A stretch of DNA of 6,533 bases from positions 1 through 6,533 of the forward strand of contig JAITEY010000254.1 in the NCBI GenBank assembly GCA_031281815.1, read 5' to 3'. The notes beneath the pieces were generated by a model. The model saw only the letters and a program-made list of their open reading frames with translations. It was not told the origin of the DNA and ran no database searches. Shown in pieces: positions 1 through 5,283 of this stretch. This stretch comes from Desulfovibrio sp. GTDB taxonomy: Bacteria; Desulfobacterota; Desulfovibrionia; Desulfovibrionales; Desulfovibrionaceae. Within the stretch, counting starts at the first letter, position 1, and each line of letters starts with the position of its first letter. The position numbers and the translations under genes are program-made.

Positions 1-546
1 CTCTATGTGGCCAACCGCTGGATGGGCGGCACGCTCACCAATTTCTCCACCATCCAGAAAAGCATTGAGCGCATGAAAAAGCTGGAGGCCATGTTTGCCG
101 ACGGTTCAGTCGGCCGCTACCAGAAAAAGGAAGTCCTGACGCTGAAACGCGAGTTGGACAAACTGCTTCTGGTGCTGGGCGGCATCCGCGATATGGACAG
201 CCTGCCGCGCGCCGCCTTCATCATCGACCCGCACCGCGAGGAAATAGCGGTCAAGGAATGCCGCACTCTGGGCATCCCCATCCTGGCCGTGACCGATACC
301 AACTGCGACCCGGACCTGATCGACTATATCATTCCCGGCAACGACGACGCCATCCGGGCCATCAAGCTGTTCGTGACCGGCATCGCCGATGCCTGCATTG
401 AAGGGGAAGCCATGCGCAAGGGCAAGGATCCCCGGGGCGGGAACCCCGAAGAAGCCCTGCGTAAACTTGCCGCCGCCGAAAAACCTGTCTCCGCGCGGGA
501 TTTCCCCGTCGAGACGACCGGCGAAGCCGGCGCATCGGCAAACTGA
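1..546 (+). CDS. rpsB: 30S ribosomal protein S2, 3' part (5' end outside window)
   Basis: Structural protein of the small ribosomal subunit, needed for translation initiation and for docking of protein S1. The reading frame is open from base 1 (L-Y-V-A-N-R-W-M-G-G), so the visible 181 codons lack roughly the first 90 residues of a normal S2. Family hallmarks are clear: NRWMGGTLTNF near the start, the KKE...RELDKL helix, LGGIRDMDSLPRAAFIIDP, the segment EIAVKECRTLGIPILAVTDTN, and the very conserved C-terminal IPGNDDAIRAI. After the core there is a short tail (about 35 residues) rich in Ala, Glu and Gly, as is common and variable in S2. The codon for V3 (GTG at 7) is an internal codon, not the start. 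It lies 201 bases upstream of tsf in the classic rpsB-tsf order. Identification is secure. Confidence 0.97.
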   Translation, partial: LYVANRWMGGTLTNFSTIQKSIERMKKLEAMFADGSVGRYQKKEVLTLKRELDKLLLVLGGIRDMDSLPRAAFIIDPHREEIAVKECRTLGIPILAVTDTNCDPDLIDYIIPGNDDAIRAIKLFVTGIADACIEGEAMRKGKDPRGGNPEEALRKLAAAEKPVSARDFPVETTGEAGASAN

Positions 547-747
547 CGGTTTTCGGAGACTTCCGATTCCGGAACACCATTGATGACCATGTTTCCGGCA
601 TCGGCGTACGCGCCGCCGTGCCGCCCTGAAAGTCGACCTTTCGTGAGCGGGGGCCGGATTGCGCTTCCGCCGTCGCCGCCAAATCACAACTGCGCGGACG
701 CGGTTTTGACCTGAAAATCGAAGAATCCGCAATCTAAGGAGTGTACG
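547..747 (+). other. rpsB-tsf spacer with small hairpins and the tsf ribosome binding site
   Basis: No convincing gene. Visible items are a 5-bp stem with a 4-base loop at 553-566 (TCGGA GACT TCCGA), a second small stem at 602-615 (CGGCG TACG CGCCG), and a strong Shine-Dalgarno AAGGAG at 736-741, six bases before the tsf ATG. Neither hairpin is followed by a T tract, so read-through from rpsB into tsf is expected. The last ~105 bases (630-737) form a short open frame ending in TAA at 735-737. It could be chance or a coding remnant. Confidence 0.5.
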
Positions 748-1608
748 ATGGCCGAGATTTCCGCTGCCCTGGTAAAAGAACTGCGCGAACGCACAGGCGC
801 GGGCATGATGGACTGCAAAAAAGCCCTGCAGGAAAGCGGCGGTTCCCTGGAAGAAGCCGTGGACTTCCTGCGCCGCAAGGGACTTTCCAAAGCCGCCAAA
901 AAGGCGGGGCGCGTAACCTCGGAAGGGGTGATCGGCGTAAAAAGCGCGCCCGACCGCAGCGCCGCCGCCTTGGTTGAAGTGCTCTGCGAGACCGATTTCG
1001 TGGCCCGCGGCGAACACTTCAAAGCCTTTGCCGCCGCCGCCGCGGACAAAGTCTTCGCAAACAGGCCCGCCGATGCCGATGCCCTGGCCGCCCTGACCGG
1101 AGACGACCTGCACGGTTTGATCGCCACCCTCGGGGAAAACATGTCCGTCGGGCGCTTTGTCTTTTACGAAGCCGCGCAGCCCGGCATCGTGGAAAGCTAT
1201 GTGCACAGCAACGGCAAAATCGGCGTGCTGGTCGAAGTCGGAACCGGCACGGCGGCCGCGCGCGACAGCGCGGAACTGCTCGAACTCGCGCATAACCTGG
1301 CCATGCAGGCCGCCGCGACCGGCGCCGTCGCCCTGGACAAGGCAGGTTTGGACCCGGCGCTGCTGGAACGCGAACGCGCTATTTACCGGCAAAAAACGCT
1401 GGACGAAGGCAAACCGGACAATATCGTGGAAAAAATCGTCGAAGGAGGCATTCAGAAATTCTGCAAGGAAGTTTGCCTTCTTGAGCAGGCGTACATCCGC
1501 GACGACAAGGTGACGGTCAAAAGCCTGGTCGACGCCTGCGCCGCAACGCTGAAAGACACGGTCACGGTCCGCCGCTTCACGCGCCTGCGGCTCGGTGAAC
1601 ATGGCTGA
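748..1608 (+). CDS. tsf: Elongation factor Ts
   Basis: Guanine-nucleotide exchange factor that releases GDP from EF-Tu during translation elongation; cytoplasmic. The 286 residues match the usual length of about 280-290. The N-terminal UBA-like domain is clear (residues 1-50: SAALVKELRERTGAGMMDCKKAL, then GSLEEAVDFLRRKGLSKAAKKAGR). The EF-Tu-contacting TDFV motif is at residues 82-85 (CETDFVARGEHF). The core and dimerisation region follow, with SYVHSNGKIGVLVEV near 151-165 and HNLAMQAAA, then the C-terminal part with DNIVEKIVEGGIQKF and the VKSLVDA segment. The ATG at 748 is fixed by AAGGAG at 736-741. Its stop codon (1606-1608) lies inside the start region of the downstream glycosyltransferase gene, so the two are probably translationally coupled. 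No oddities in the protein. Confidence 0.98.
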   Translation: MAEISAALVKELRERTGAGMMDCKKALQESGGSLEEAVDFLRRKGLSKAAKKAGRVTSEGVIGVKSAPDRSAAALVEVLCETDFVARGEHFKAFAAAAADKVFANRPADADALAALTGDDLHGLIATLGENMSVGRFVFYEAAQPGIVESYVHSNGKIGVLVEVGTGTAAARDSAELLELAHNLAMQAAATGAVALDKAGLDPALLERERAIYRQKTLDEGKPDNIVEKIVEGGIQKFCKEVCLLEQAYIRDDKVTVKSLVDACAATLKDTVTVRRFTRLRLGEHG

Positions 1609-2548
1609 CGCCTCGAACGGCGCCGGGGAGCCCCCTTTTCCGCCGCCGCCGGCCTCGGTCGCCGCGGATGCGGAGAGTCGGGAACGCGGGATATCCCTTC
1701 CGCCGGATGCCTGTCCGGCTCGCCAAGGGTACGCCTTGTCCCCTGCGAACCGTGCCGGGCGAGTCGAGTCCTGCCTGCCCGGTCTGACCGGCATCGTGCT
1801 CACCGGGAACTCGCGAAGACTGCTTGACCGGTGCCTTGCATCGCTTTCTTTCTGCGCCGATATACTGGTCGTGGACAGCCTGAGCACAGACGACTCATTG
1901 GAAATCGCCCGCAGGCACAAAGCCCGCATACTCAGCCGACCGTGGACGGGCATAGGCGAACAGTTCACCTTCGCCCTGCGGCATGTGGACAGTGAGTGGA
2001 TTGTTATTCTTGATTCGGACGAGGTATGCAGCCGCGCCCTGGCCGACGAAATAACCGGGGCGCTGGCCGGGCCGCGTCCGCCGGGCGCGCCTGACGGCTA
2101 TTACATACCGAGACGCTCCTGGTATTTCGACCGCTTCGTCAAGTACGCCTGGCGCCGGCCGGATGCGCTGTACCGGCTGTTCCGCAACGGCTGCGTCAGG
2201 ATCACCATGAGCGGCGTACACCAGACCTTCCACCCTGTTGCCTCTTTCGGGCACATGCGGGGGGAAATCATCCACTATCCCTACGCGTCTTTCGCCAACC
2301 ACCTGGAAAAGATCAACGGCTACGCTCAGGGCGGGGCTGCGGATCTCGCCGCCGCCGGCGAACGCGGCGGAACGGTGAAGGCCGTCGGGCACGCCGTCTG
2401 GCGTTTTGTGCGCCTGTATTTCCTGCGTTTCGGGTTTCTTGACGGCCGTGCCGGCTTTATCTTGGCCTGCCACGCTTCTTTTTATGTTTTTATGAAATAT
2501 ATCCGCCTGCTTGACGCAAGCTGGGGCGCGCCGTTCGATCACGAGTGA
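1601..2548 (+). CDS. Family 2 glycosyltransferase, WaaE/KdtX-like
   Basis: Predicted GT-A fold glycosyltransferase acting on the cytoplasmic face of the inner membrane, probably adding a sugar to lipopolysaccharide core or another surface glycan. Donor and acceptor cannot be read from sequence. Numbered from the GTG at 1595 (317 residues), it shows a first strand GIVLTGN (66-72), the nucleotide-binding segment DILVVDSLSTDDS (89-101), and the metal-binding DSD in WIVILDSDE (136-143). The WaaE-type downstream signature YRLFRNG...GVHQTFHP...HYPY..F..HLEKINGYAQGGA follows, then a basic/hydrophobic C-terminal region (FVRLYFLRFGFLDG..GFILA..ASFYVFMKYIRL) typical of the group. The first motif reads LTGNSR where relatives usually have a T-K-N-E type sequence. 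The first ~60 residues are Pro/Ala-rich and probably not part of the fold. Start is uncertain: GTG 1595 or ATG 1601 (overlapping the tsf stop, weak ribosome site), or TTG 1736, six bases after AAGGG at 1725-1729. It ends 38 bases before pyrH. Confidence 0.85.
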   Translation: MADASNGAGEPPFPPPPASVAADAESRERGISLPPDACPARQGYALSPANRAGRVESCLPGLTGIVLTGNSRRLLDRCLASLSFCADILVVDSLSTDDSLEIARRHKARILSRPWTGIGEQFTFALRHVDSEWIVILDSDEVCSRALADEITGALAGPRPPGAPDGYYIPRRSWYFDRFVKYAWRRPDALYRLFRNGCVRITMSGVHQTFHPVASFGHMRGEIIHYPYASFANHLEKINGYAQGGAADLAAAGERGGTVKAVGHAVWRFVRLYFLRFGFLDGRAGFILACHASFYVFMKYIRLLDASWGAPFDHE

Positions 2549-2586
2549 CGCGGGCGGGGCTTTTGCTGCGCCGCCCGGAGGTTCCC

Positions 2587-3321
2587 ATGGCTGACTTGAA
2601 ATACGCAAGAGTGCTGCTGAAACTGAGCGGTGAGGCTCTGGCCGGGGAACATCGCTTCGGCATAGATCCGGAAACGGTGGAAAGCCTCAGCGACGAACTC
2701 GCGGATATACTGGCTCTGGATGCCCAGGTTGCGCTGGTCATCGGGGGCGGCAACATCTTCAGGGGGCTGTCCGCGTCGGCCAGGGGCATGGACCGCGTTT
2801 CGGCGGATTATATGGGTATGCTGGCAACGGTGATGAATGCCGTGGCCGTACAGTCCTCGCTCGAAAAACGCGGACACGCCACCCGCGTGCTGTCGGCCGT
2901 TACCATGCAGGCCGTTTGCGAGCCGTATATCCGCAGGCGCGCCGAGCGGCACCTGGAAAAGGGCAGGGTCGTGATATGCGCGGCCGGCACGGGCAACCCC
3001 TATTTTACCACGGATACGGCCGCGGCCCTGCGCGGCATGGAGCTCAGGTGCGACGTGATCATCAAGGCCACCAAGGTCGACGGCATCTATGACAAGGACC
3101 CGATGAAGTTTGCCGATGCCGTGCGCTACAAACGCATTACGTATGCCGAGGCGGTGGAAAAAGAACTCGGCGTCATGGACTATACCGCCCTTACCCTGGC
3201 CCGGGAGAACCGTATACCGATAGTCGTCTGCAATATGTTCGGCGGAGCCGTGCGCAGGCTTATTCTGGGCGAAGAAGTGGGGACATTGGTTGTGGACCGG
3301 GCGGCCCGCGATGTTTCCTGA
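2587..3321 (+). CDS. pyrH: Uridylate kinase (UMP kinase)
   Basis: Phosphorylates UMP to UDP with ATP in pyrimidine nucleotide synthesis; a hexameric cytoplasmic enzyme of the amino acid kinase fold, unlike eukaryotic UMP/CMP kinases. The 244 residues are a normal length. Motifs in order: LKLSGEAL (11-18) for ATP phosphate binding, VIGGGNIFRG (51-60), R-x-x-x-D-Y-M-G-M-L-A-T-V-M-N-A (70-85) for UMP and effector contacts, GTGNPYFTTDTAA (134-146), KATKVDGIYDKDP (160-172), and the C-terminal MDYTALTLARENRIPIVV. The ATG at 2587 is chosen because GGAGG at 2577-2581 sits five bases upstream and the protein then begins as in relatives. An in-frame extension to 2545 would add 14 residues with no family support. 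The 3' end (from codon 219) is repeated in decayed form just downstream. Confidence 0.98.
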   Translation: MADLKYARVLLKLSGEALAGEHRFGIDPETVESLSDELADILALDAQVALVIGGGNIFRGLSASARGMDRVSADYMGMLATVMNAVAVQSSLEKRGHATRVLSAVTMQAVCEPYIRRRAERHLEKGRVVICAAGTGNPYFTTDTAAALRGMELRCDVIIKATKVDGIYDKDPMKFADAVRYKRITYAEAVEKELGVMDYTALTLARENRIPIVVCNMFGGAVRRLILGEEVGTLVVDRAARDVS

Positions 3322-3406
3322 ACGCGGAGCCGAGCTCAGGCGTATTCCGGGCGAAGACGCGGGCGCACCGGTGTGGACCGGGCGGCCTGCGATGTTGTTT
3401 CCTGAA
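3242..3406 (+). repeat. Degenerate tandem duplication of the pyrH 3' end
   Basis: Copy 1 (3242-3322) is the end of pyrH, covering codons 219-244 and the stop. Copy 2 (3324-3406) follows directly in the spacer before frr. By hand alignment 69 of 80 aligned bases agree, with one base missing and three bases (an extra GTT codon) added in copy 2. The longest exact stretch is 16 bases (TGTGGACCGGGCGGCC at 3291-3306 and 3372-3387). In the pyrH frame, copy 2 reads RGAELRRIPGEDAGAP, then shifts frame, then VDRAACDVVS and a stop at 3403-3405. The single-base loss and several amino acid changes show it is not maintained as protein. The frr ribosome site begins three bases beyond copy 2. Confidence 0.88.
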
Positions 3407-3420
3407 ACAGGAGGTTCACC

Positions 3421-3981
3421 ATGGAGGCCGTAAAAAATGACGCGGAAGAGCGCATGCTCAAGGCAATGGCGGTATTGGAGCGTGATTTCGGCAAACTGCG
3501 CACCGGCAGGGCTTCAGCCTCGCTGCTGGACGACCTGAAGGTGGATTATTACGGCAAGCCGACCCCCATCGGGCAGATTGCCTCGGTGGCGACACCGGAC
3601 AGCCGCACCATCACCGTGCAGCCTTGGGATAAAAATTCCTTCTCCCTGGTGGAGAAGGCAATATTGAAATCCGACCTGGGGCTGACCCCGGTCAACGACG
3701 GCAAGCTCATCCGCATCGCTATTCCGGCGCTGACGGAAGAGCGGCGCAAAGACCTGGTCAAGGTGGCCCGCAAGTACGGGGAAGAAACGAAGGTTGCCGT
3801 GCGCAATATCCGGCGCGAAGCCAACGACGCCTTGAAAAAGCTCGAAAAAGACAAGAGCCGGGGCTACAGCGAAGACGATGTGAAAAAGGCTCAGGAGGCC
3901 GTACAGAAACTGACCGACGGTTATGTGGTCAAGGTGGATGAGAAGTGCAGGATCAAAGAAAAGGAAATCATGGAACTGTAG
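3421..3981 (+). CDS. frr: Ribosome recycling factor
   Basis: Acts with EF-G to split post-termination ribosomes and free mRNA and tRNA; essential, cytoplasmic. The 186 residues match the family length of about 185. Seen in order: the N-terminal helix ending LRTGRASASLLDDL (26-39), the domain II beta region VDYYGKPTPIGQIASVATPDSRTITVQPWDK (41-71), INDGK-like VNDGKLIRIAIPALTEERRKDLVK (91-114), AVRNIRREANDALKK (126-140) with the conserved Arg at 132, and the long C-terminal helix ending in the charged KEKEIMEL. The ATG at 3421 has an ideal AGGAGG at 3409-3414, six bases away. It is 99 bases downstream of pyrH, the standard pyrH-frr order. That spacer is largely the decayed pyrH copy. Confidence 0.98.
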   Translation: MEAVKNDAEERMLKAMAVLERDFGKLRTGRASASLLDDLKVDYYGKPTPIGQIASVATPDSRTITVQPWDKNSFSLVEKAILKSDLGLTPVNDGKLIRIAIPALTEERRKDLVKVARKYGEETKVAVRNIRREANDALKKLEKDKSRGYSEDDVKKAQEAVQKLTDGYVVKVDEKCRIKEKEIMEL

Positions 3982-4010
3982 GCGCGGAACGTACGCCCCG
4001 CCGCATCGCC

Positions 4011-4169
4011 GGCGCGGGCGTTGCCCGTCGGCTTCCGCCGCTCGGGAGCGTTCCGGCCTCACCGATGCCGTACCGGTCGGGCGCGGGCGTTGCCCGTCGG
4101 TTTCCGCCGCGAAGGCGGCGGCAGCATCCCGCCCGGACAGGCGCGGGAAATGCCTGTCGGCGTTTACGG
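4011..4169 (+). repeat. Three-copy GC-rich spacer repeat between frr and dedA
   Basis: Unit A (4011-4041) and unit B (4080-4110) are identical at 30 of 31 bases. Their core is GGCGCGGGCGTTGCCCGTCGG. A third, more decayed unit starts at 4140 (GGCGCGGGAAATGCCTGTCGG). Unit starts are 69 and 60 bases apart. Units A and B each contain a small hairpin, CGGGC-GTT-GCCCG (4015-4027 and 4084-4096), which is weakened in unit C. Frames through this stretch (for example one from 3945) encode repetitive Arg/Ala/Pro peptides and resemble no protein family I recognise, so I treat the 215 bases 3982-4196 as non-coding. Confidence 0.8.
4104..4121 (+). other. GC-rich stem-loop (7-bp perfect stem, GAAG loop)
   Basis: CCGCCGC at 4104-4110 pairs fully with GCGGCGG at 4115-4121 around the tetraloop GAAG. 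It overlaps the end of repeat unit B. There is no T tract after it, so it is not a typical intrinsic terminator. It could slow polymerase, protect the 3' end of frr mRNA, or simply reflect the base composition. Confidence 0.5.
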
Positions 4170-4196
4170 GCGCGCGACGGCGGTTCGGAGTAGGGC

Positions 4197-4856
4197 ATGG
4201 AGGTTGTGTTGCAGATAGCGGACATGCTGCTGCATATCGACGTATACCTGCGCGATATTGTTGAGAATTACGGCAACTTGGTCTATTTGTTTCTTTTTCT
4301 GGTCGTGTTTTGCGAAACAGGGCTGGTGGTGACGCCTTTTTTGCCCGGTGATTCCCTGTTGTTCGCGGGGGGGACGCTGGCCGGCGCGGGGATGCTCGGC
4401 GCTCCCGCGTTGTGCGCCGTACTTCTCGGCGCGGCGATTCTCGGCGACGGGGTGAATTACAGCATAGGCGCGCACATAGGACCCCCGGCGTTCCGAAAAA
4501 ACTACCGTCTGCTGAAGCGTGAATATCTCATGCAGGCGCACGAGTTTTATGAGCGGCACGGCGGCAAGGCGGTTATTCTGGCCCGGTTCGTGCCCATTAT
4601 CCGTACTTTTGCGCCCTTTGTCGCGGGCGTGGCGGGCATGAGCCGCGCGCGTTTCAGCCTGTTCAACGTGACGGGTGCGCTGCTGTGGGTGTTTTCCCTG
4701 GTCGGCGCGGGCTATTTCCTCGGTTCCCTACCCTTTGTGCGCGAGCATTTTTCCCTCATCGTCTACGCGATAATCGTCGTTTCCGTCCTTCCCGTGGCGG
4801 CGGCGGCGCTCAAGCGCTTTCGGGCCGGCCGGAGCGGCTCCGCGGTTAAGCCCTGA
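4197..4856 (+). CDS. DedA-family inner membrane protein
   Basis: Polytopic inner-membrane protein of the DedA (SNARE-associated/VTT) superfamily. Members are linked to lipid-carrier flipping, proton-dependent membrane homeostasis and resistance to envelope stress. The exact substrate here is unknown. The 219 residues match family size. Seen: hydrophobic segment 27-40 ending FCETG, the re-entrant motif TPFLPGDSLLF (46-56), a membrane stretch near 66-85 with GDGVNYSIG (83-91), FYERHGGKAVILARFVPIIRTFAPFVAGVAGM (117-148), then FNVTGALLWV...GYFLG and a last membrane helix at about 186-204, with a basic tail. Glu40, Asp52, Arg130 and Arg136 fall where charged residues are required in E. coli YqjA. 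The ATG at 4197 follows GGAG (4187-4190) by six bases. It lies 215 bases after frr, and a palindromic terminator-like site follows 58 bases after the stop. Confidence 0.93.
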   Translation: MEVVLQIADMLLHIDVYLRDIVENYGNLVYLFLFLVVFCETGLVVTPFLPGDSLLFAGGTLAGAGMLGAPALCAVLLGAAILGDGVNYSIGAHIGPPAFRKNYRLLKREYLMQAHEFYERHGGKAVILARFVPIIRTFAPFVAGVAGMSRARFSLFNVTGALLWVFSLVGAGYFLGSLPFVREHFSLIVYAIIVVSVLPVAAAALKRFRAGRSGSAVKP

Positions 4857-4914
4857 ACCCGAATTCATCAGCGTCTCCCTAAAAAACAGCTTGCACGATT
4901 ATATCTTTTATGTC

Positions 4915-4943
4915 GAGAAAAAATACGAATTCGTATTTTTCTC
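4915..4943 (+). terminator. Perfect A/T-ended palindrome: candidate bidirectional terminator or activator site
   Basis: Bases 4919-4940 form a perfect 22-bp palindrome: half-site AAAAATACGAA, centre GAATTC. GAG at 4915-4917 can pair with CTC at 4941-4943 if one A is bulged. As RNA it folds into a 9-bp stem with an AAUU loop ending in a run of U, and by symmetry the same on the other strand, so it could end transcription from dedA and from any opposing transcript. The stem is AT-rich, hence weak for a terminator. A second run of seven T follows at 4957-4963. The alternative is a dyad operator: its centre lies about 120 bases before the predicted sigma-54 start point. Confidence 0.55.
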
Positions 4944-4973
4944 TGTTTCCACCCGCTTTTTTTGTCCGTCCAT

Positions 4974-4995
4974 GCCGGCGCACTTCCGCGCCGGC
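4974..4995 (+). other. GC-rich hairpin, 8-bp perfect stem
   Basis: GCCGGCGC (4974-4981) pairs completely with GCGCCGGC (4988-4995) around ACTTCC. It is stable, but followed by GGCGCATATT rather than a T tract, so it does not look like a standard intrinsic terminator on this strand. It could assist a terminator formed with the preceding palindrome, or mark a protein site just upstream of the promoter. Confidence 0.5.
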
Positions 4996-5023
4996 GGCGC
5001 ATATTACTCAATGTGTAACTTTC

Positions 5024-5039
5024 CGGTACGGAACTTGCA
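5024..5039 (+). promoter_or_regulatory. Sigma-54 (RpoN) -24/-12 promoter
   Basis: CGGTACGGAACTTGCA matches the consensus TGGCACG-N4-TTGCW at all but two positions (C for T at the first base, T for C at the fourth). The key GG (5025-5026) and GC (5037-5038) have the required spacing. Transcription would start near 5050, giving a leader of about 234 bases before the ATG at 5284. The downstream gene is glutamine synthetase-like, a class often placed under RpoN control. The overlapping dyad TTCCG-GTA-CGGAA (5021-5033) partly explains the sequence and might be a second regulatory site. No good sigma-70 promoter was found in the same region. Confidence 0.7.
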
Positions 5040-5127
5040 CAATATCCCCCGCATACGGATTGAAGGTGCGCGCAGGCCGACGGCACGACGCCGCGGAGGA
5101 AAAGCGTACCGTTCACGTGCGCGACAG

Positions 5128-5225
5128 TGTCGAGTCATTCGTCAAGTGTCCTAAAATGTGCAGCATGTTTACGAGTACAAAGCCTTGTATCACTAATAAT
5201 ACGACATTTTAAGGATGACTCGACA
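5128..5225 (+). repeat. Imperfect ~98-bp inverted repeat in the synthetase gene leader
   Basis: The left arm TGTCGAGTCAT (5128-5138) pairs perfectly with ATGACTCGACA (5215-5225). After an 11-base extra segment in the left arm (5139-5149), CCTAAAATGT (5150-5159) pairs with ACATTTTAAGG (5204-5214) with one extra A. About 44 bases lie between the arms and contain a smaller stem TACAA-AGCC-TTGTA (5176-5189). The arms look like terminal inverted repeats of a small transposon-derived element (MITE or insertion-sequence remnant). No transposase gene and no clear target-site duplication are visible; CGACAG occurs at 5122-5127 and 5221-5226, but the second copy overlaps the arm. Transcribed from the sigma-54 promoter, it would fold into a long hairpin ending about 58 bases before the start codon. 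Confidence 0.75.
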
Positions 5226-5283
5226 GCAAAATTTTCCTTTGTGTGGAGCAGTTCACTCTCAACATTCCGTAATGAGGTAAGTA

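Larger units (their letters stand above)
4857..5283 (+). other. Long non-coding region upstream of the synthetase gene
   Basis: 427 bases with no gene I can support, visibly more AT-rich than the flanking genes. It holds, in order, a 22-bp A/T-ended palindrome, a GC hairpin, a sigma-54 promoter match with an overlapping TTCCG-GTA-CGGAA dyad (5021-5033), a large imperfect inverted repeat (5128-5225), and the ribosome site TGAGG (5273-5277) of the next gene. Several short frames cross it (for example 4891-5154 and 5127-5342), but they lack recognisable protein character and overlap these structures. Confidence 0.7.

Noticed and set aside
106..1968. Long open frame on the - strand (620 codons) across rpsB, tsf and the glycosyltransferase
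   Set aside because: It is antisense to well-identified genes, arises from GC-rich codon use, and its translation shows no recognisable domain.
2545..2586. Upstream extension of pyrH by 14 codons
   Set aside because: No family support for the extra residues, and GGAGG at 2577-2581 clearly serves the ATG at 2587.
3923..4264. Repetitive Arg/Ala-rich frames through the frr-dedA spacer
   Set aside because: The repetitive peptide comes from the DNA repeat being open in several frames, and the frames overlap the ends of frr and dedA.
4890..4905. CTTGCAC as a second promoter (-12 or -35) element
   Set aside because: No GG at the -24 spacing and no acceptable -10 hexamer at 16-18 bases; only the copy at 5034-5040 fits a sigma-54 site.
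4974..4995. GC hairpin as an intrinsic terminator
   Set aside because: Strong stem but no T tract follows on the + strand, and none on the - strand either.
5006..5018. Possible IHF site (ACTCAATGTGTAA)
   Set aside because: Two mismatches to the core consensus and too close to the -24 element to be convincing.
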